64,000 bases of DNA from RFSX01 sp965248155. GTDB lineage: Bacteria > Bacteroidota > Bacteroidia > Chitinophagales > Saprospiraceae. The stretch covers positions 868,001-932,000 of the forward strand of contig CBDFIO010000001.1 of NCBI GenBank assembly GCA_965248155.1. The letters are read 5' to 3'. Position numbers and translations under genes: made by a program. Position 1 is the stretch's first letter; each line of letters opens with the position of its first letter. Under the pieces are notes generated by a model. The model ran no database searches, was not told where the DNA came from, and was given only the letters and a program-made list of their open reading frames with translations. Shown here in pieces: positions 57,590 to 64,000 of this stretch.

Positions 57590-58558
57590 ATGATTAATTG
57601 GGGTATAGTTGGACTTGGAAAGATTGCACATAGCTTCGCAAAAGATTTACAGTTGGTTGAAGCAGGTAATTTAATTGCTGTGGCCTCACGATCAAAAGAG
57701 AAAGCGGATTTGTTTGCAGCTACTTATCATGCAACATCGGCTTATGGGTCTTATGAGGAATTATTTAAAGATAATGAAGTTGATATTGTATATATAGCAA
57801 CACCCCATAACTCGCATGCAGATCTAAGTATCCTGGCAATGAAGAATGGGAAGCATGTCTTATGTGAAAAACCCATCGCGGTAAATCTCACGCAGCTAGA
57901 AAGAATGATGTCATGTGCAAAAGAGAACAATGTGTTCTTGATGGAAGCCTTATGGACAAGATTTAATCCTTCTATCAACAAGGTTTTGGATAGCATACAA
58001 GCAGGTACAATTGGCGAAGTAATGAATATCACTGCTGACTTTTGTTTTAAATCTGAAGCTAGTGAAGAGAGTAGATTACACAATATGGATCTAGCCGGAG
58101 GAGCTCTTTTGGATATTGGTATTTATCCCGTGTTCCTAAGTTATTGTATACTTGGAATGCCAGACGACATTCATGCAGATGCACATTTTCATCATTCCGG
58201 ATCGGACATAGAATGTTCTATTTTAATGAAATATCAGCATAGTTCTTCAAAGCTATCGTGTGACCTTAGAATAAATTCAGAAATGGTTGCACGAATTTAT
58301 GGAACTGATGGAAATATATATATTGGATCAAGGTGGCATGAGACCGAACATTTTGAAATAGAAAAAGCCAATATCACATGTCCAATTACTTATCCCAAAT
58401 TAGGCAAAGGCTATACTTATGAAATACAAGAATGTCATGATTGCATAAAAGCCAATCAAATGCAAAGCAAGAAATGGACACTAAAGAATAGTCAAGACCT
58501 GATAACTATACTTGATACGATTCGAGATAAGATAAATCTTAAATATCCATTTGAATAA
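57590..58558 (+). CDS. Gfo/Idh/MocA family oxidoreductase
   Basis: The 322-residue protein has the NAD(P)-binding motif GIVGLGKIAHSF and the CEKPIAVN catalytic Lys block, and ends in a C-terminal alpha/beta domain. The family oxidises or epimerises sugars and cyclitols. Its place between xylA and a GH43 gene points to a xylose or xyloside substrate (for example a D-xylose dehydrogenase), but that is inference. Confidence 0.87.
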   Translation: MINWGIVGLGKIAHSFAKDLQLVEAGNLIAVASRSKEKADLFAATYHATSAYGSYEELFKDNEVDIVYIATPHNSHADLSILAMKNGKHVLCEKPIAVNLTQLERMMSCAKENNVFLMEALWTRFNPSINKVLDSIQAGTIGEVMNITADFCFKSEASEESRLHNMDLAGGALLDIGIYPVFLSYCILGMPDDIHADAHFHHSGSDIECSILMKYQHSSSKLSCDLRINSEMVARIYGTDGNIYIGSRWHETEHFEIEKANITCPITYPKLGKGYTYEIQECHDCIKANQMQSKKWTLKNSQDLITILDTIRDKINLKYPFE

Positions 58559-58578
58559 TTAAAATTATTTAAACAAGA

Positions 58579-60150
58579 ATGATTGTCAATCCAATATTGA
58601 GAGGATTCAATCCCGACCCATCTATTATTAGAGTTGGGTCTGATTACTACATTGCCTGCTCTACTTTTGAGTGGTATCCCGGTGTGGCAATTCATCACTC
58701 TTCAGATCTGGCCAATTGGGAACTGATCACTTTCCCGCTTGATGAAAGGCGCTTATTAGATTTGGATGGATGTCCTGACTCTTGTGGAGTGTGGGCTCCT
58801 TGCCTCAGTCATCATAAGGGTGTGTTCTATTTAGTATTCAGTAATGTCAGAAATTTCCATGAAATCTGGGGCGAGACCCCTAATTACCTTATTACTTCAA
58901 AATCTATCCATGGCCCTTGGAGTGATCCCGTTTATTTGTCAGATGCCGGATTTGACGGAAGTCTTTTTCATGAAGCAAACGGAAAGAAGTGGTATTTAAG
59001 TTTGCTACTCGATAAGGAGAATGATAATCTTTTTGGAGGAACCTTTTTGCAAGAATATGACCTTAATTCCAAGAAACTTGTTGGAGAGGTATATAATATT
59101 TTCAATGGCACTTCTATCGGAAAAACAGAGGGTCCGCATCTATATAAGAAAGATGACTATTATTATTTAATTACAGCAGAAGGCGGAACAGAATATGGGC
59201 ATGCGGTTACAATCGCAAGATCAAAAGATATTGTAGGACCATATGAAGTTCACCCTGAAAACCCAATTGTTTCTGCTGCCGGTAGGCCAGAGTACGAAAT
59301 ACAAAAAACAGGACACGGAGATATAGTTCAGACAGCATCGGAAGATTGGTTTATGGTCAATACCTTGGATCGCGTCCCTTATCTACACATTCACATTGTA
59401 TTCTGGGAAGAGAAACGATGATCGAAAAATTAGAGTGGCCAAGAAATGAATGGCCAATTAAACAATCAGGAGATCGATTGACTCGACTTGAATTTGAATA
59501 TGGTGATGCTAAGAGCAGAGACATTAAGGCGTTTGAACAACTCGATTTTGAAAATGAAAAATTAAATCTACAGTATCAGAGCCTGAGGACATCTATTTCT
59601 TCTGATTGGCTACGTTATTCTGAAGGATCATTGTATTTGAAAGGGCGAAAAAACCTGAATTCTTTGGGTTCTCAAAGTTTAGTGGCCAGACGAGTTCAAT
59701 CGTTTAGTAGTTCCTACAGTGTTATTATGTCTTTCATACCTGATAATGATTCCCAAAGTGCAGGTCTGGTCTGTTATATATAATACGAAACACTATTACT
59801 ATCTGTGTTTAGCCAGAATAAACGATAAATTAAACATTGAACTCCATAAGGCTAACAATACTGAAAATCAGCTTATTACATCACAAATAATTGATTCTCC
59901 AAAATCTTTAGGCTTTAAAGCCAAATGGGACCATGGAGGTATCCAGTTTTATTGGAAGAAAGAAATGCAAAATTGGAATATAATTGGCGAAAGTCAGGAT
60001 GCTACGATCCTTTCTGATGACCATGTCCGTGAAGGAAGTAATATCTATATGCCGGCATTTACAGGCAGCTTTTATGGTGTAACTTGCATTGATCTAGAAG
60101 AATCCGGAGCCTGGGCAAAAATTAAAATATTAGAATATAAAGAATTATAA
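58579..60150 (+). pseudogene. GH43 beta-xylosidase-like enzyme with two frameshifts
   Basis: The N-terminal five-bladed propeller is clear: NPILRGFNPDPSIIRVG (general-base Asp), a second Asp in GFDGSLFH and acid Glu in KTEGPHLYK. The frame breaks after DWFMV at about 59356 (one base missing). The next frame continues with QYLGSRPLSTHSHCILGRET, a family motif, to GLVCY and breaks again at about 59774-59782 in TATATATA (one base extra). The third frame (NTKHYYYLCLARIND) runs through the C-terminal beta-sandwich to a stop at 60150. With both corrected it is about 523 residues, the normal two-domain length. There is no signal peptide, so it is an intracellular enzyme for xylo-oligosaccharides. 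Confidence 0.87.
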
Positions 60151-60151
60151 A

Positions 60152-61258
60152 ATGAAGAATCTTTATTTACTCTTTTTTGGAATTTTACTTTCTTGCAATA
60201 TATCTGTCGAAAAAGACAGCCCCATATTAACAGAAAGATCTTTGGCGAAATTTGAACCTGCAGGAGAAAAAGTATTACTATTTGTAGGACAAGATCTTGG
60301 ATCAATAGGAGGATTAGATGCTCCATATAACGATGGTTATCTTGACCATTTTGAAAGCCCTGGTGGATTTACAATGTATTCCAATCTTGCTCCTGGTGAT
60401 ATCTCTTTCGGATTTGTACAAAAAGGATTAGATGGTATTTGGAGCACTGCTGATTGGGGAGATTCACCAAGCAACATGTCATGGCAATTAGACGATCCGG
60501 ATTTTGAAAATATGGCTTTAGCTATAGGATTGTCATTAGTCAATCACGAAGGTGCTGTTGCCAAAGGGGAAAGAGACGATCTAATTGAAAAAATGGGGAA
60601 CTGGTTCAAAGAGTTGGGAAGACGTCCAGTCTTTTTACGAATAGCTTACGAATTTGACGGCCATTCTTGGAATCACTACAATAGAGAAGATTTCATTACT
60701 GCATTCAGAAGAATTAAAGACAAATTAGATGGGATGGGAGTTAATAATGTGGCCTATGTCTGGCAATCTACAGGTTGGGTTTCAGATTCTTATTTACTGG
60801 AAGAATGGTACCCTGGTGATGATTATGTGGATTGGTGCTCAATGTCCTTTTTTGCCCGATGGCGTGAAATAGAAATGTATGAATTTGCACGTAAAAAAGG
60901 AAAGCCTGTCTTTATTGCTGAGGCGAGTCCTACAGTAAGTGACCACACCCTTAAGTTTGATGGTCAGATTAAGGAGATTATTTTATCTGATCCTATTCAG
61001 GCTGATGAGGCATGGACTAAGTGGTTTGACCCCTTCTTTAATGCCATAGATGATAATAGAGATGTAGTCAAAGCTATCAGTTATATAAATTGTAATTGGA
61101 GATCTCATCAAATGTGGTTCTCTAATCCTACTTTCCAAAAAGTTGATGCCCGGCTACAAACCAGTCCTGAAATCACAACTATGTGGGAAGGAAAAATCTA
61201 TAAAGAAAAGTACCTCCATTCAAGTCCTGACCTTTATAATATATTGTGGAGAGATTAA
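60152..61258 (+). CDS. GH26-like glycoside hydrolase lipoprotein
   Basis: The 368-residue protein has a lipoprotein leader (GILLSC, cysteine at residue 15). The clan-A TIM barrel shows RRPVFLRIAYEFDGHSWNHY with the acid/base Glu and FIAEASP with the nucleophile Glu, in the GH26 layout. GH26 enzymes cut beta-1,4-mannan or beta-1,3-xylan. With xylAB and GH43 in the same operon, a xylan substrate is likely, but this is inference. It starts 2 bases after GH43. Confidence 0.72.
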   Translation: MKNLYLLFFGILLSCNISVEKDSPILTERSLAKFEPAGEKVLLFVGQDLGSIGGLDAPYNDGYLDHFESPGGFTMYSNLAPGDISFGFVQKGLDGIWSTADWGDSPSNMSWQLDDPDFENMALAIGLSLVNHEGAVAKGERDDLIEKMGNWFKELGRRPVFLRIAYEFDGHSWNHYNREDFITAFRRIKDKLDGMGVNNVAYVWQSTGWVSDSYLLEEWYPGDDYVDWCSMSFFARWREIEMYEFARKKGKPVFIAEASPTVSDHTLKFDGQIKEIILSDPIQADEAWTKWFDPFFNAIDDNRDVVKAISYINCNWRSHQMWFSNPTFQKVDARLQTSPEITTMWEGKIYKEKYLHSSPDLYNILWRD

Positions 61259-61297
61259 AATTCTTAAAAGGCTATAAATATTTATATAATTGTGACT

Positions 61298-62224
61298 ATG
61301 AATAAGTTTGGAATTGTAATTCATGGGGGAGCGGGTACTATACTTAAGTCAAACATGACCGAGGAGAAGGAAAGAAATTATAAGCTAGCCTTATCGCATG
61401 CCTTAAACCATGGATATAAGGTTCTCGACAATGGAGGAAGTTCGATTGAAGCTGTTGAAGCTGCTGTAATAGAATTGGAAAATTGTCCATTATTCAATGC
61501 TGGGAAAGGATCCGTTTTCAATGCTAAAGGTGAACATGAAATGGATGCCAGCGTAATGGATGGAAAGACAAAACAAGCTGGCGCTGTTGTAGCTATAGGC
61601 AACATTAAAAACCCGATCTCGCTTGCAGTAAAAGTTCTTCATCACTCAGATCATGTTCTACTGATAGGAGAAGGTGCACATCAATTCGCTAAGCAATATG
61701 ATGTTGAAAGTGTAGAGGATAAATATTTCTATGATGAATTCAGGTTTAATCAATGGCAAAAAATAAAAAATACTGACTCGTTTCAATTAGATCATTCAGA
61801 AAATCAAAAGAAATACTTTGGAACGGTAGGCGCTGTCGCTTTAGATCAATACGGAAATCTTGCTGCCGCAACATCAACCGGTGGAATGACCAATAAGAAA
61901 TTCGGTAGAGTAGGAGACAGTCCGATTATTGGTTCCGGAACCTATGCTAATAATAGAACTTGCGCCGTATCATGTACTGGAAGTGGCGAATATCTTATGC
62001 GTGCCGTCACTGCTTATGATGTTAGCTGTCTTATGGAATTTGCAAAAATGGAATTAAAAGATGCTGCTGAAGAAGCTATTCTTCGAAGGCTTTCAGAAAT
62101 CGGAGGTGATGGAGGTCTTATCGCTATCGATAACCAGGGCAATATATCAATGCCTTTTAATTGCGAAGGAATGTACCGGGCATCAAAAAGCCAATCTCAC
62201 GAATTTATTGAAATATATAAATGA
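61298..62224 (+). CDS. isoaspartyl peptidase / L-asparaginase (Ntn hydrolase)
   Basis: The 308-residue precursor starts at ATG 61298 (a GTG two codons earlier is less likely). IHGGAGTI, CPLFNAGKGSVFN, MDASVMDG and GTVGAVALD (nucleophilic Thr after autocleavage) are family motifs; AATSTGGMTNKKFGRVGDSPIIGSGTYANN forms the active site, split across residues 195-225. It hydrolyses beta-Asp-Arg dipeptides, the product of cyanophycinase. It converges on cphB with no space between the stops. Confidence 0.92.
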   Translation: MNKFGIVIHGGAGTILKSNMTEEKERNYKLALSHALNHGYKVLDNGGSSIEAVEAAVIELENCPLFNAGKGSVFNAKGEHEMDASVMDGKTKQAGAVVAIGNIKNPISLAVKVLHHSDHVLLIGEGAHQFAKQYDVESVEDKYFYDEFRFNQWQKIKNTDSFQLDHSENQKKYFGTVGAVALDQYGNLAAATSTGGMTNKKFGRVGDSPIIGSGTYANNRTCAVSCTGSGEYLMRAVTAYDVSCLMEFAKMELKDAAEEAILRRLSEIGGDGGLIAIDNQGNISMPFNCEGMYRASKSQSHEFIEIYK

Positions 62225-63082
62225 TTATTCAAACTCCGCGTCGATCGGGAGCACTTGAATTTTTCTTTCGTCGATAGAGAACGAATCACTATTAGCAAGG
62301 ACATGAACTGTTAGATTGGACATGGTCATAGGTGTACCTTCTGGAAGAATCTCAACATTGTTATGGCTTAACTTTCCAGGATCAAAAATAATGACCATAC
62401 CAGATCCTATTACATCAAATCGATCACAGTTTTCAATTACAAGGCCCGTATCTTCTGCAAGTCCAATTCCAAGCAAATGTGGGTTCTTGGCAACTGCTTC
62501 TGCTAATCTTCCAAATCTCCCTCTTTGAATAAAATGAGAATCAATAATTAACCCTGGAATAAACTTCATTCCTTCTCTCATTTTTACCGAGCCTTTGAAT
62601 AAGGCTTCAGAGTTGCTTCCACCTGCAATCATCTCGCTTGACATGGCCATGGCACCTGCACTTGTTCCAGCTATTACTAATTTGTCGTTTTGAAATCTGT
62701 GCTTGAGTAAGCTATGAATAACTGTCCCTCCAATTATATCAACAATTCTACTTTGATCTCCTCCGGAAAACATAACACAATCAGCATTTTCGATTAAGTC
62801 CACTGCCATATCAGTCTCAGCATCAGTTCTCTTTCTGATATCAAGTACAATAACATCTGTACATCCTAATCGATTAAAAGCGTTTTTATAGTTTGCTCCG
62901 ACTTCCAGTGGAATTTTTGAAGCCGTTGTGATAACAATTATTTTAGCTTCCAGACCCCCACTTTCTTTGACTACGCGACTTAGAATTCCTTCCTGAATGA
63001 AATCAAGTGTATATCCCTCATTTTCATTGAATCCTTTGTCTTCATTGCCTCCAATAGGTATAAGTATTCCTTTATAAGCCAT
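62225..63082 (-). CDS. cphB: cyanophycinase
   Basis: The 285-residue serine peptidase of family S51 has GGDQSRIVD, the nucleophile Ser in GTSAGAMAMS and HFIQRGRFGRL, then GIGLAEDTGLVIE. It has no signal peptide, so it degrades stored cyanophycin inside the cell to beta-Asp-Arg. It lies between its downstream enzyme and the divergent cphA, which is a complete storage-polymer cycle. Confidence 0.93.
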   Translation of the reverse strand: MAYKGILIPIGGNEDKGFNENEGYTLDFIQEGILSRVVKESGGLEAKIIVITTASKIPLEVGANYKNAFNRLGCTDVIVLDIRKRTDAETDMAVDLIENADCVMFSGGDQSRIVDIIGGTVIHSLLKHRFQNDKLVIAGTSAGAMAMSSEMIAGGSNSEALFKGSVKMREGMKFIPGLIIDSHFIQRGRFGRLAEAVAKNPHLLGIGLAEDTGLVIENCDRFDVIGSGMVIIFDPGKLSHNNVEILPEGTPMTMSNLTVHVLANSDSFSIDERKIQVLPIDAEFE

Positions 63083-63189
63083 CTAGCATTTTTAAAACAA
63101 GGCCAAATAACTTAATAATAATTGAAATTTGTATGCTTTCATTATATTTAGTTTGAGAAGTAAATATCTAAACCTAAACCAACTACTTT

Positions 63190-64000
63190 ATGCGTATCAG
63201 AGAAATAAGAGCTATGAGGGGTCCAAATTATTGGTCTATACGTAGGCACAAGTTAATCGTAATGACTCTCGATCTTGAAGAATACGAACAAATGCCCACA
63301 AATAAGATTGATGGATTTTATGAAAGGCTTCAGATTATGTTCCCCGGAATGTATGAACACAGATGCTCTGTTGGATCACCCGGAGGTTTTTTTCAGAGGG
63401 TTCAGGAAGGTACATGGATGGGGCATGTCATTGAGCATATAGCGCTTGAAATACAGAGCTTGGCTGGGATGGAAGTCGGATTTGGACGTACGCGTGGATT
63501 TGGAGAAGAAGGAGTTTACAGCGTTGTATTCAACTATCTCGAAGAAGAAGCAGGCAGGTATGCTGCAAAAGCTTCAGTTCGAATAGCTGAAGCTTTAACA
63601 GAAGGAACTGAATATAATCTTGAAGAGGATATTCAGGAGATGCGAGAAATAAGAGAAAGAGAAAGACTAGGACCGAGTACAGGTTCTATTATCGAAGAAG
63701 CCGTAAGTCGCGGAATACCATGGATTAGACTGAACAAGTATTCTCTCTGCCAATTAGGATATGGGATTAATCAAAAAAGAGTTCAAGTTACTGTAAGCAG
63801 TGACACCAGCAGTATTGGAGTTGAGGTAGCTTGCGATAAAGAGGATACAAAACATCTTCTCGAACAAGCCAACATCCAGGTTGCAAAAGGGGATATAGTT
63901 CGAACTGAAAGAGGCTTAAAAGACGCGATAGATTATCTTGGATATCCAATCGTAATAAAGCCAATAAATGGAAATCATGGCCGTGGAATTACAATTGACA
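63190..64000 (+). CDS. cphA: cyanophycin synthetase, 3' end outside window
   Basis: The first 270 residues are visible. They begin MRIREIRAMRGPNYWSIRR, the CphA N-terminus, and continue with GGFFQRVQEGTWMGHVIEHIALEIQ (split across residues 74-100), FNYLEEEAGRYAA and a start of the ATP-grasp domain (YPIVIKPINGNHGRGI). CphA makes multi-arginyl-poly-aspartate from Asp and Arg with ATP. The Mur ligase-like half is beyond the edge. It diverges from cphB across a 107-bp region that should hold both promoters. Confidence 0.96.
   Translation, partial: MRIREIRAMRGPNYWSIRRHKLIVMTLDLEEYEQMPTNKIDGFYERLQIMFPGMYEHRCSVGSPGGFFQRVQEGTWMGHVIEHIALEIQSLAGMEVGFGRTRGFGEEGVYSVVFNYLEEEAGRYAAKASVRIAEALTEGTEYNLEEDIQEMREIRERERLGPSTGSIIEEAVSRGIPWIRLNKYSLCQLGYGINQKRVQVTVSSDTSSIGVEVACDKEDTKHLLEQANIQVAKGDIVRTERGLKDAIDYLGYPIVIKPINGNHGRGITID

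Overview
The window is about 64 kb of AT-rich bacterial chromosome, most likely from a Bacteroidota member. Support for this includes a fused SecDF, a PorE-like TPR/PD40/OmpA lipoprotein, a CarboxypepD_reg TonB receptor, HU-CCDC81/SPOR and DUF6155 proteins, an SDR-type threonine dehydrogenase, frequent TTG starts and a TAnnTTTG promoter box. A Saprospiria-like aerobic or marine heterotroph would fit, but that is inference. No tRNA, rRNA, CRISPR array or replication origin was recognised.

1-17.7 kb is ordinary chromosome: a truncated TPR histidine kinase, glycosyltransferase, ilvE, a frameshifted rdgB, a PHP/PolX-like protein whose polymerase active site is lost, lipoproteins, a large coiled-coil protein with an HsdR_N-like nuclease partner, threonine dehydrogenase, a TonB receptor, a DUF2188 plus TIR/deoxyribosyltransferase-like pair, a DUF547 protein, a 2-hydroxyacid dehydrogenase and a Kbp homologue. 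17.9-23.5 kb has an IS3-family element between two broken genes, an S9 peptidase and a decayed IS982 copy. 24-44 kb is housekeeping: secDF, the PorE-like protein, a translationally coupled hemL-histidine kinase-response regulator operon, two di-haem peroxidase genes (one with a stop codon), the Na+-pump decarboxylase operon oadGAB with a frameshifted oadB, and lysC.

44-54.5 kb is a mobile-element zone: an IS982 copy that removed the start of a SemiSWEET gene, a secreted transglutaminase-like protein, an IS3 copy carrying an IS982 inside its orfB with a 7-bp target duplication, a third di-haem peroxidase beheaded by that IS3, a Rieske oxygenase and another intact-looking IS3 copy. 54.5-61.3 kb is a xylose/xylan operon (xylB, xylA, Gfo/Idh/MocA oxidoreductase, GH43 with two frameshifts, GH26-like lipoprotein). 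61.3-64 kb is a cyanophycin locus: isoaspartyl peptidase, cyanophycinase and the start of cyanophycin synthetase.

The most distinctive feature is the amount of gene damage. Four genes carry frameshifts, two carry in-frame stops in otherwise good genes, and at least four are cut by insertion sequences. Some of the small lesions lie in homopolymers or AT repeats and could be sequencing errors; the IS-linked ones are structural. No clear undescribed system is proven; the best candidates are the DUF2188/TIR-like pair and the coiled-coil/nuclease pair.
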